Positions 18,338-25,502 of a stretch of 64,000 nt of DNA are shown in pieces. The stretch covers positions 2,356,001-2,420,000 of the forward strand of contig JAOSKN010000001.1 of assembly GCA_027493525.1 (NCBI GenBank), given 5' to 3'. Below the pieces are notes generated by a model. That model did not search any database. It was not told the origin of the DNA and saw only the letters and a list, made by a program, of their open reading frames with translations. Within the stretch, counting starts at the first letter, position 1. Each line of letters opens with the position of its first letter. The position numbers and the translations under genes were made by a program. This DNA is from Planctomycetota bacterium. Its GTDB lineage: Bacteria; Planctomycetota; SZUA-567; H5-PLA8.

Positions 18338-18681
18338 GGCCGCCAGTCTCCCCTGCGTTTACGGTCGCGCCAAGCCGTCACGACACGAAGTTCCCGGGGC
18401 GACCTGAACGCCACGACCACCCAAATGGTGTTCGTCCGAACGCGGTAGCGCCAGGATCCCATCCTGAATTCGCCGCCGTCCACCGTCCCTGCCCGCAGCA
18501 CGCTCAGGACATCCGTGCGTTCCAGGCCGTCCTTGGCCATTTCTTCCTCGGCGTGCGGCGAAAACGCATAGGCTCCGCCTTCCCGGAGGATTTTCCGGAT
18601 GCGAACCCTTGCGTCGGCATTTGAGAGCGGCTCTCGAAAGTCCTCCCCGGCCTCATCCGCACGCGCGTGCGATTCCGTCAT
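18334..18681 (-). CDS. DUF4258 domain toxin of a type II toxin-antitoxin pair
   Basis: 115 aa. The core AYAFSPHAEEEMAKDGLERTD-VLSVLRAG followed by RYRVRTNTIWVVVAFRSPRELRVVTAW is the DUF4258 pattern (SxHAxxRM, VLxxGxV, VVTxW), a small RelE/MqsR-like fold usually found as an mRNA-targeting toxin partner. It overlaps the zinc-finger HTH antitoxin by 4 bp, the classic MqsRA-like toxin-first order. GGAG lies seven bases upstream of the ATG. A TTGACA box (minus strand 18712-18707) just after the AraC-type gene may start the pair's own transcript. Confidence 0.75.
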   Translation of the reverse strand: MTESHARADEAGEDFREPLSNADARVRIRKILREGGAYAFSPHAEEEMAKDGLERTDVLSVLRAGTVDGGEFRMGSWRYRVRTNTIWVVVAFRSPRELRVVTAWRDRKRRGDWRP

Positions 18682-18708
18682 GAGTTTACTCCGGATATTG
18701 ATCTTTTG

Positions 18709-19584
18709 TCAACTTTCTGAATTGCCGGCCTTCTCCCTTTGCGGTCTTCCATACCATTCCGGCAGCGGCGTCGGGCCGCGGGCGGCGACGGTGCGCGCGT
18801 AGGCGCGCGGGGAGAGGCCTTCGACCGCGCGGAAGGCGCGGGTGAAGGCGCTGACGTTCTCGTAGCCCACGGCCGCGGCGATCTCTTTCACGTTCCCGGT
18901 GCCGTGGCTGAGCAGGTGCCGGGCGAGCGCGACGCGGCGGCGCTTGAGTTCCTCCCGGAGCGAATGCCCAAGCTGCGCGCGGGCCAGTTCGCGCAGGTAC
19001 GGCGGCGAAACCCCCGCCGCGCGCGCGGCCGCTTCCAGGCTTAGCCGCCCTTTCAGGTTCTCGCTCAGGTACTCCAGCGCGCGGGCGACGGCGCGGCGCG
19101 CGGTATTCTCGTGATACGTCTCGCGCGGCGGCGCGGGCTTCGAGGCTTCGTTGCCACGCGCGGCGCGGAGCCACTCGACGAGGAACTGCGCGAGCAGCGC
19201 GCGCCGCAGCGTCGCGGCGCCTGGGTCCTGGCCGGCTTCAGCAACGATCCGGGGCAAGAGCGCGCGCGCCGGGCCGGGGAGGCTCCACGCGCGCCCGCAG
19301 AGTTCCTTCAAGCACCCCGCGCCGCGCGCGGTGAAGGCGATGGTGTAGTAGTGCGGCGCGTGACCCTGCGTGGCTTGGTGCTGGTGGAAGGCGCCGGGCG
19401 CGTAAAGGAAGCAATCGCCCGGCCGCGCGCGGAAGCGCCGCGTGCCCACGCGCACGAAGGCCTTGCCGCGGTCGAGGCAGAAGATCTCCCACAACCCCGC
19501 GTGCCGCTCGCCCCGGAAACGGTAGCGGCTGCCCTTCTCCTGATAGAGGGCGACGACGACCTGGCGGATCTCGAGGTCGGGCAT
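18709..19584 (-). CDS. AraC-family transcriptional regulator
   Basis: 291 aa. The N-terminal 120 residues form a cupin-type AraC ligand domain (FRGERHAGLWEIFCLDRGKA, RARPGDCFLYAPGAFHQHQA). The C-terminal 110 residues hold two AraC helix-turn-helices (LSLEAAARAAGVSPPYLREL and VKEIAAAVGYENVSAFTRAF, then FRAVEGLSPRAYAR). These proteins usually sense a sugar or other small ligand. It is upstream of, and co-directional with, the toxin-antitoxin pair (27-bp gap), but nothing shows they share a role. No metabolic target lies adjacent; the IS200-like element follows on its other side. Confidence 0.85.
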   Translation of the reverse strand: MPDLEIRQVVVALYQEKGSRYRFRGERHAGLWEIFCLDRGKAFVRVGTRRFRARPGDCFLYAPGAFHQHQATQGHAPHYYTIAFTARGAGCLKELCGRAWSLPGPARALLPRIVAEAGQDPGAATLRRALLAQFLVEWLRAARGNEASKPAPPRETYHENTARRAVARALEYLSENLKGRLSLEAAARAAGVSPPYLRELARAQLGHSLREELKRRRVALARHLLSHGTGNVKEIAAAVGYENVSAFTRAFRAVEGLSPRAYARTVAARGPTPLPEWYGRPQREKAGNSES

Positions 19585-19595
19585 GGCGGAAGTTT

Positions 19596-19622
19596 ACCAC
19601 GGAGGCACGGAGGACACGGAGG
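19596..19622 (+). repeat. ACCACAGAG-type dispersed repeat, copy 1
   Basis: A run of ACCACGGAGG, CACGGAGG, ACACGGAGG units upstream of the AraC-type gene, a diverged copy of the repeat family also seen at 20324, 27192, 30515, 32359, 50073 and 50159. Confidence 0.6.
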
Positions 19623-19635
19623 GGGGAGTAATCAA

Positions 19636-19654
19636 CCACGCCCATAGGGCGTGG
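19636..19654. repeat. right-end hairpin of the IS200-like element
   Basis: Perfect 8-bp stem CCACGCCC/GGGCGTGG with an ATA loop, downstream of tnpA. Same design as the hairpin at 20222-20238; such structures are recognised by TnpA in single-stranded DNA. Confidence 0.7.
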
Positions 19655-19714
19655 CTTTAGGAAGCCCCCCCGAGGGGGGCGTTTGCGTGGGGAAAGCCCC
19701 GTTGGGGCTTGGGC

Positions 19715-20140
19715 TCAAGCGAGGTCCAAGTAGCCTTGGCCTAGCTCAAGCTGTTCCTGTTCCCGAATGTACCTCCGGATCTGCTCTTCGTTCAAGCCTA
19801 CCGTACTGACGCAGTACCCAGGCGCCCAGAAATGCAAGCCCGTCATACGCCGCTCTTGCCTTAACTGCCGATGTATCCGAACTGCGCTCTTCCCTTTCAG
19901 GAAGCCCAGGGTATGAGAAACGCTGAACTTGGGCGGGATGCTCAAACACATATGAATGTGATCGGGCATCGCATGACCTTCGATCAACTCCACGCCACGC
20001 TGTTGACACAACTGCTTCAACACCACACCCACCTTGGACCTGGACTTTCCGTAAAACACCTTGTGCCGATACTTGGGCACGATTACCACATGATACTTAC
20101 AATCCCATCGCACGTGGGACAAACTCTGCCAGTTGTCCAT
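19715..20140 (-). CDS. tnpA: IS200/IS605-family TnpA transposase
   Basis: 141 aa, the usual length of a Y1 HUH single-strand transposase. The HUH metal motif is present in EGHAMPDHIHMCLSIPP (HIH at about 61-63). The C-terminal helix region YCVSTVGLNEEQIRRYIREQ contains the candidate catalytic tyrosine. N-terminal SLSHVRWDCKYHVVIVPKYR is strongly conserved in the family. It cuts and joins single-stranded DNA at hairpin-marked ends. The frame is complete, so the element may still be active. Confidence 0.93.
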   Translation of the reverse strand: MDNWQSLSHVRWDCKYHVVIVPKYRHKVFYGKSRSKVGVVLKQLCQQRGVELIEGHAMPDHIHMCLSIPPKFSVSHTLGFLKGKSAVRIHRQLRQERRMTGLHFWAPGYCVSTVGLNEEQIRRYIREQEQLELGQGYLDLA

Positions 20141-20221
20141 GGTTCTCCCTCCTGTCCCACGGGGCTTTCCCGGAGGGAGAACCTATCTGGCACGCCGGAT
20201 CGGTCGAACCTCTTAGGGTCG

Positions 20222-20238
20222 CACGGCCATAGGCCGTG
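20222..20238. repeat. left-end hairpin of the IS200-like element
   Basis: Perfect 7-bp stem CACGGCC/GGCCGTG with an ATA loop, upstream of tnpA, mirroring the right-end hairpin in sequence and flanking bases. Confidence 0.7.
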
Positions 20239-20323
20239 GCTTCAAGAACTGAAGTGAAACGTAAAAGGATTGGGGTCGGGCATCCGGTGGGACTGGCGGA
20301 ATTAAAGGCCGATAGCGCCCTTT

Positions 20324-20353
20324 TCTCCGCGTTCTCTGCGTCTCCACGGTGAA
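20324..20353 (+). repeat. ACCACAGAG-type dispersed repeat, copy 2
   Basis: TCTCCGCG, TTCTCTGCG, TCTCCACGGTGAA: the reverse orientation of the family. It lies between the IS element and the FecR/PQQ gene in an otherwise empty stretch. Confidence 0.6.
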
Positions 20354-20365
20354 GCCGTTAAGCGC

Positions 20366-22406
20366 CTACTTGAACAACTGCACCCCTTCCGTGGTCGTGA
20401 CCACAAGGCGGTCAGGGAGGATCGCGATGCCGCCGCGGACGATCTCGCCTTGCTGTACCGGCGAGAGCGCGTCGGTGGCGGGCGGGCGGCCGGCCGCGAA
20501 GGCCTTGGCGTCGTAGCGGTAGCGGCTCAACGTGGCGTGCGCGCCGACGTAGAGGAAGCCGCGGCCGTCGAGGGCCAGCGCCTGCACGGGGCTGCTGCCG
20601 GCCAGTTCCGCCTTTACGCCCCGGCCAAGCTGCAGCGCCGGGCCGAGCGCGAGCACGTCGTTGCCCAACGGCCACGTCGAAGCCTGCGCGCCGGAGAGCA
20701 GCACGTCGGCCGCGCCATCGGCCTTCCAGCAGCCCACGTCGCCCAGCGGGCAGGCGATCCATGCCGAACCGTCGCCGCGCGCGACCGGCGGCCAGAAGAG
20801 CCCCTGCTGCGAGTTCCAGCCGGCATCCTTCATCAGCTTGCCGTCGGGCGCGAGGCGGACCAGGCGGCCGGCGCGAGAGGCGATCACGACTTCGCCATTC
20901 TCCAGCACGCACGCCGGGGCCTGCACTTCGCTGACCGACTCGTGCGCGAAGCTCCAGCGTTCCTGGCCGTCGAGTTCGTCCAGCGCGACGACCCGCTGGA
21001 AGGTGCTGCAGATCACGGCGCCGTCGTGCGCGGCGGTCAGCGCGTAGACCGACGAACCGACGTCCTTCGTCCAGGCGACCCGGCCGAGGCCCGGATCCCA
21101 GGCGACGACGTTGGGGCCGGTCATGATCGAGACGCCCAGCGCCACCAGGCCGCGCGGCGTGACGACCGGCGGGTTCTGGCTCAGCCCCAGGACGGGTTCG
21201 CCGCAGGGCTTCCACGCCCGTTCTCCGGCGCGCAGGTCGAGGACCCAGAGCTGCGAGCGCTCGGCGTCGGCGCGGCGGAGCACGAAGACGCGCTCCCGGG
21301 CGTCGACGACCGCCGGCGCGTACTGCGGCGCCTCGCCGCCGCCTTCGACCCGGGGGAACGGATAAAACGCCTCGGCGACCAGCGCGGCGGGGCCGCGGAC
21401 CGGGGTTACGCCGGTGTGCCCGGGCGAGCCGCCCAACTGCGGCCAAGGCGCGGAAGGCAGCGCGCCGAGGGCGGCGTCCGGGTCGGGGCGCGCGGCGTCG
21501 AGCCACGGCGCGAGAACCTCGCGCGGATCGAAGGCGCGGACGGCGAAGTCGGAGCCGATCTCCTGCCCGCCGCGGGCATCGGCGCTCTTCCCCTCGCCGG
21601 ATCGCCGCACGCGGCCTTCCACGACGCGCACCCGCGGCCCGCCCGCGGCCAGCTCCACCTCGAACCGGGTGCCCAGCGCCTCGACGTGCGTGCCGTCGGC
21701 AAGATCGACGCGGAAGGCCGTCGGACCCTTCGCGACCTGGATCAGGACGCGGCCCTCGCGCAGCTCCAGACGCCGCGCGTCCCGGGCTTCGAGCACGCCG
21801 CCGCCGCCGAGCCAAAGCACGGTGCCGTCCTTGAGCTTGATCCAGGCCGCCCGGCCGGGCTGGGCCTCCAAACGATCCCGCGCGCGAAGTTCGCCGCCGG
21901 AGGCGCCGCCGGCCGTGCTCGCGGCGGACGCGTCGAAGCGGCCGAGTAGCTCGCGCTGGGCCACGACGGGCGGGGGTTCCGCCGCCGGTCCCGGGGTTGA
22001 GCAACAAGTAGCCCGTGGCGGCGAAGAGCACGATGGCGGCGGCCGCGGCGGTCAGCCCCAGGCGGCGCACGCGCGCTTCGCGGGCCCGCCGCGCCTGCCG
22101 TTCGCGCTCGCGGTCGAGTTCCGAGGCGGCCAGCTTCTCCGCGGCGGCCCGCGCCTTGGCGGTGCTGGGGCGCGGGCGTTCGGCGACCCGTTCCAGGAGC
22201 TTGTCGGTGAAGACCTCGTCGTGCCAGTTGGATTCGACGACGCGGCTGATGCGCCGGTGGGCGGATTGCAGGTCCTCGAAGTCGGCCTTCCAAGCCGGGT
22301 CGGCGCGGAGCTTCTCCTCCACCGCGGCCTTCAGGCCGGGTTCGAGTTCGCCGTCGAGGTACATCGACAGCAGCAACTCGCGGTCTTCTTCGCGCACGGC
22401 CATCAT
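20366..22406 (-). CDS. anti-sigma / FecR / PQQ-propeller membrane protein (frameshifted)
   Basis: Corrected length 679 aa. Residues 1-75 look like a cytoplasmic anti-sigma helix bundle (REEDRELLLSMYLDGELEPG). A transmembrane helix (LGLTAAAAAIVLFAATGYLLL) follows near 125-145. The outer part is a FecR domain (LKDGTVLWLGGGGVLEARDARR, ALGTRFEVEL) and then a PQQ-like beta-propeller of about 370 residues (WPQLGGSPGHTGVTP, VVALDELDGQERWSF). The frame breaks at a C5 run (minus strand, 21972-21976); removing one base joins both halves. Its start overlaps the sigma-factor stop (ATGA, 22406-22403). It probably holds the sigma factor until an outside signal reaches the propeller. Confidence 0.8.
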
Positions 22407-23068
22407 GACGGGATCTGCCCCTCCACTTCGTCGGCCTTCGGCACGGTCTTCTTGGTCAACTTGCGCTCCAGCATCTTGCGCACGCGGGAGAGCTTCTCGC
22501 CGACGGCCGAGACCGACATGTCCAGGCGCTCGGCGATCTCTTTGTACGAGAGCCCTTCGATATGCTTCAGTTCGATGATCTCGCGGTAGTCGTCGCGCAG
22601 GTCGCGCAGGGCCTCGAGCACCTGCAAGTCCTCCTCGCGGTCCTCCAGCTTGTCGATCTGCAGGCCGCGGGTCTCGCGGGGGGCCTCGTAGCCCTGGTCC
22701 TTCATCGACTCCAGGCTCATCACTTCCTTTTTCCCGCGCAGGTGGTCCAGCGCGGTGTGCTGGACGATGGTCATCAGCCAGGGACCGAACTTGTCGGGCT
22801 TCTCGAGTTCGCCCAGCGCGTCGTAGGCCTTGAGGAAGGCCTCCTGCGCGATGTCCTCGGCGGCCTGGTAATCGCGGACGATGGCGAGGGCCTTGTTGCG
22901 CGCGGCGTTCTGGTAGCGCTCGGCGAGTTCGGTGAACGCGGCGATCTCGTTCTCGAGGCACTTCACGACCAGCTCGCCATCGGATTGGCGCAGGTAGGGA
23001 CCGCCGCGAACCCGGCGCGTGGTGAGGCGCGCTTTGTAGACCTTGCGCTCGAACGGCCGATCGTCCAT
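22403..23068 (-). CDS. ECF-type RNA polymerase sigma factor
   Basis: 221 aa from the ATG at 23068. Region 2 (AFTELAERYQNAARNKALAI, VRDYQAAEDIAQEAFLKAYD, FGPWLMTIVQHTALDHLRGK) and region 4 (DYREIIELKHIEGLSYKEIAERLDMSVSAV) are both clear. An in-frame TTG at 23287 has a better SD (AAGGAG) and would add 73 low-complexity, arginine/glycine-rich residues; which start is used is uncertain. The stop overlaps the start of the membrane anti-sigma gene, so the two are translationally coupled, the usual sigma/anti-sigma layout. Confidence 0.87.
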   Translation of the reverse strand: MDDRPFERKVYKARLTTRRVRGGPYLRQSDGELVVKCLENEIAAFTELAERYQNAARNKALAIVRDYQAAEDIAQEAFLKAYDALGELEKPDKFGPWLMTIVQHTALDHLRGKKEVMSLESMKDQGYEAPRETRGLQIDKLEDREEDLQVLEALRDLRDDYREIIELKHIEGLSYKEIAERLDMSVSAVGEKLSRVRKMLERKLTKKTVPKADEVEGQIPS

Positions 23069-23419
23069 GCGCTGCACCGCCGGTTGACCTAGCCGGGAAG
23101 GGCGCCGGCGCCGGTTCGCCGGACGACCGCCACCGGGTCCCCTACTGTAAGGACGCGCGCGGCCCGGCGCCAGTGACCCGGCCTCCCCTTCGCCGAGGAG
23201 CCCCAAGCCGCCGGCATCCGGCGCCTGCCGCCGGACGCGGAGGGCCTTCGCCTCCCGAGCGTCCGCGTATCCCCAAGTACCTGGCAAGGTTGCGTTCTCC
23301 TTCCTATTTATATCAAGGACGGGTCGGAATCAGCCGCTCTTAGAAGATGGCCGTGCGCATTGACTCCATTAGGGGTATGATGGGCGCTGCCTATCCGCGG
23401 CACGTGTGAGGGACCGGTC
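23069..23419. other. divergent intergenic region (sigma factor / dihaem lipoprotein)
   Basis: 350 bp. On the minus strand TATAAAT lies directly before AAGGAG and the TTG codon at 23287, so this may be a promoter plus an N-terminal extension of the sigma factor. The rest is GC-rich without other recognisable signals. Confidence 0.3.
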
Positions 23420-23857
23420 TTGAAGCGTTCGCACCATCTGGCTTTTCTGCTGCCCGTCCTGGCGCTACTCCTGGCGGCCTGCAGCGCGAGCCTGCCCAAG
23501 ATGGACAGCATCCTCGACCATCCGCTGCTCGACCATCGCGTCGAGGAGACCCCGCGGCAGAAGACGCTCCGCGAGTGCCAGCAGGAGAGCGAGCGCTTCC
23601 GCGTGGACTGCAAGTTCTGCCATGAGAAGAAGAGCGAGGCCGAGATCGCCGCGCCCGACAAGCTCTTCCTGACCGAGCACGGCCGGCGCGCGCGGATCAT
23701 GCGCTCCAGCCCCACCTTCGGCCTCCACAACCAATGCAGCAAGTGCCACATGACCAAGTTCGCGCTGAACGCCTACGCCAAGGACCTCTTCGGTCCGGAG
23801 AGCGCGCGCTTCAAGGAGATGCAGGAAGAATTGAGCGCGCCGGTGCAGGGGCGCTGA
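23420..23857 (+). CDS. lipoprotein with two CxxCH haem-binding motifs
   Basis: 145 aa starting with TTG, preceded by GAGGGA. The signal peptide ends in a lipobox (LLLAAC, cysteine at about 21). Two haem c attachment motifs are present, CKFCH near 64-68 and CSKCH near 100-104, so this is probably a small dihaem cytochrome c anchored by lipid on the outer face of a membrane. The family is not recognised. It stands alone, without cytochrome oxidase or maturation genes nearby. It is convergent with the exonuclease gene, which ends 13 bp away once its frameshift is corrected. Confidence 0.75.
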   Translation: MKRSHHLAFLLPVLALLLAACSASLPKMDSILDHPLLDHRVEETPRQKTLRECQQESERFRVDCKFCHEKKSEAEIAAPDKLFLTEHGRRARIMRSSPTFGLHNQCSKCHMTKFALNAYAKDLFGPESARFKEMQEELSAPVQGR

Positions 23858-23870
23858 TACGCTCCGCTCG

Positions 23871-24732
23871 CTACGCCAGCCGCCCCAGCAACGCCTTCAC
23901 CGCCCGGTCCACGCCTTCCTGCATACGCTCGGTCTGAAGTTCCGCGAAGGGCTCGAAGGGGAAGCTTCTGCTGCGCGATATAGGCGTTGTAGGCGGCGCG
24001 CAGGACGGCCTGCAGGTTGACGGCGTCGGCGAGGTTGTAGCGGGCAAGACCGTCGAGCGCGTCGGTGCGCTGGCGCTGCTTGAAGAGCCGCCAGAGCTTC
24101 ACCGCGTCGTAGCCCGTGAAGCGGTCGATGGGCGGCGGGCGCTTCACGCCGATCTGCGCCTCGATCTTCTTCAAGCCTCCGGTGAGCCCGACGACGCGCG
24201 TGATCGGGCGCAGGTCCAGGTGCGCGCCCGCGAAGAAGCCCTTCCCGAAGCGCTTTTCCAGGTACGGCATGTCGAAGGAGCGGCCGTTGAAGGTGCAGAG
24301 GACGCGGTAGCGGTTGAGGTACTCGGGGAGTTCGTCCAGCCCCGGTCCGCGCAGGAAGACGCGCGCCTCCCGGCCGTCCCAGGCGCCGACGACGGTGGTG
24401 CCGCCGGGGGCCTCTTCGTCCTCGGGGATCGTGTCGCCGGGCGAGCCGTCGGTCTCGATGTCCAGGTAGACGATCCGCCCGTCGTCGAAATCCGGCGCCA
24501 GCCGCCAGGCCTCCGCGCCGAGCCGTTCCTCGAACCAGTGCGCGTCGCCCGCGCGCAGCCGCTCGCGGGACTCGCAGAGCATCGCCTCGAAGGCTTCGGC
24601 GGGGGATTCGTCGAATAGGTCGCGCGGGATCCGGGCGAGGCAGTCGTCCCAGCAGAGCACCCCGGCGTCCCACAGGCCGCGCTCGCGCTGCGGCCCGCTG
24701 CCGGGCAGGTGGAGGAAGGTGCGGGTCAGCAC
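23871..24732 (-). CDS. YprB-like ribonuclease-H-fold exonuclease (frameshifted)
   Basis: Corrected length 286 aa. DEDD-type exonuclease core: DxE in VYLDIETDGSPGD, the second acidic motif in CTFNGRSFDMPYLEKRF, then LDLRPITRVVGLTGGLKKIE and the third in LARYNLADAVNL. This matches the predicted 3'-5' exonuclease domain of YprB-type proteins. After YIAQQKLP the given frame reads into nonsense. Removing one base from the run of four G (plus strand 23958-23961) restores FEPFAELQTERMQEGVDRAV-KALLGRLA and a stop at 23871, clear of the neighbouring gene. Confidence 0.8.
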
Positions 24733-24749
24733 ACCGAAACCCCGGAAAA

Positions 24750-24833
24750 TTCGGAATGCGGAATGCTAAATGCGAAATGAACGGCGCCGCATGCAAGGGC
24801 ATTTCGCATTTCGAATTCCGCATTCCGCATTTC
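24750..24833. repeat. heptad repeats arranged as a 27-bp inverted pair
   Basis: Heptads of the type TGCGGAA run on the left (24750-24777) and their complements on the right (24800-24833). The arms 24753-24779 and 24800-24826 match over 27 bp except for three central bases, with a 20-nt spacer. The RNA would fold into a long hairpin between the exonuclease gene and the gene upstream of it; it may work as a terminator or stabiliser. Confidence 0.75.
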
Positions 24834-24836
24834 AAC

Positions 24837-25502
24837 TCAGCCTTTCACGGCCACGCCCTTGCGAAAGAGCAGGCCGACATCGTCGCTGAAACCCGCGCGG
24901 AGGATCGCGGCGCCGGCGACGGAGAAGACCGGGCGCTCCTCGGCGGCGAAGGGATCGCCGGCGTCCAGGTTCGGCCAGGCCGAACTGAAGGCGTAGACGG
25001 CGCGCTCGGCGATCTGCGCGTCGGCGATCTCCTCGGGCTGCTCGGAGAGAAACGCCTCCCAGAGCAGCAGGCCGCGGCTGGTGGTCTGGAACTCCTCCGC
25101 TTCCAGGTACACGGGCGGTGCGCTCCAGTTCTTCCGGATCATCTGCTCCTTGATGCGCAACAGGATCCAGGTGACTTCGGCCAGTCCCGCGGCGAGCGCC
25201 GAGGCCCCGCCGCCGGCCGACCACGGGCGCCGGCCTTCGCCCGCGCGGCCCTTGGTGATCGAGTAATGGTCCGCGTCGAGCGGCACGAAGAGCGGGCACT
25301 CGAAGCCCAGCGCGACCTTCGTCCCGCGCCCCAGGTCGGCGGTGACGGCCTCGGCGAGTTCCTCGGGATAGCGCCCGGAGAGGACCTCGCGGCCGGCGGC
25401 CGAGGCGCGCCAGCCCGTCCAGGCGAACTTGTTCTTCGCCGGCTGCGGAGCGACCCGGCCCACGTCGGCGCAGTAGACGGAGAAGTCCAGCGTGGCGCTC
25501 AT
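24837..25502 (-). CDS. hypothetical protein coupled to gltX
   Basis: 221 aa; family not firmly recognised. The opening (LDFSVYCADVGRVAPQPAKN), the phrase VALGFECPLFVPLDAD and the later AGLAEVTWILLRIKEQMI suggest a DUF429-like RNase H-type fold with early acidic residues, but this is tentative. No signal peptide or membrane segments. The ATG overlaps the gltX stop (ATGA, 25502-25499), so it is translated together with glutamyl-tRNA synthetase. A long upstream extension of the frame is only a shadow of gltX. Confidence 0.6.
   Translation of the reverse strand: MSATLDFSVYCADVGRVAPQPAKNKFAWTGWRASAAGREVLSGRYPEELAEAVTADLGRGTKVALGFECPLFVPLDADHYSITKGRAGEGRRPWSAGGGASALAAGLAEVTWILLRIKEQMIRKNWSAPPVYLEAEEFQTTSRGLLLWEAFLSEQPEEIADAQIAERAVYAFSSAWPNLDAGDPFAAEERPVFSVAGAAILRAGFSDDVGLLFRKGVAVKG

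Larger units (their letters stand above)
19633..20245 (-). mobile_element. IS200/IS605-type insertion sequence (TnpA only)
   Basis: About 0.6 kb element containing a single Y1 transposase and no tnpB. Matching subterminal hairpins mark both ends: CCACGCCC-ATA-GGGCGTGG at 19636-19654 and CACGGCC-ATA-GGCCGTG at 20222-20238, each with an ATA loop and followed by GGCTTnA. Between transposase and the left hairpin are further GC hairpins, one (AAGCCCC/GGGGCTT) acting as a likely terminator. The exact cleavage boundaries are not determinable from one copy. Confidence 0.75.
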
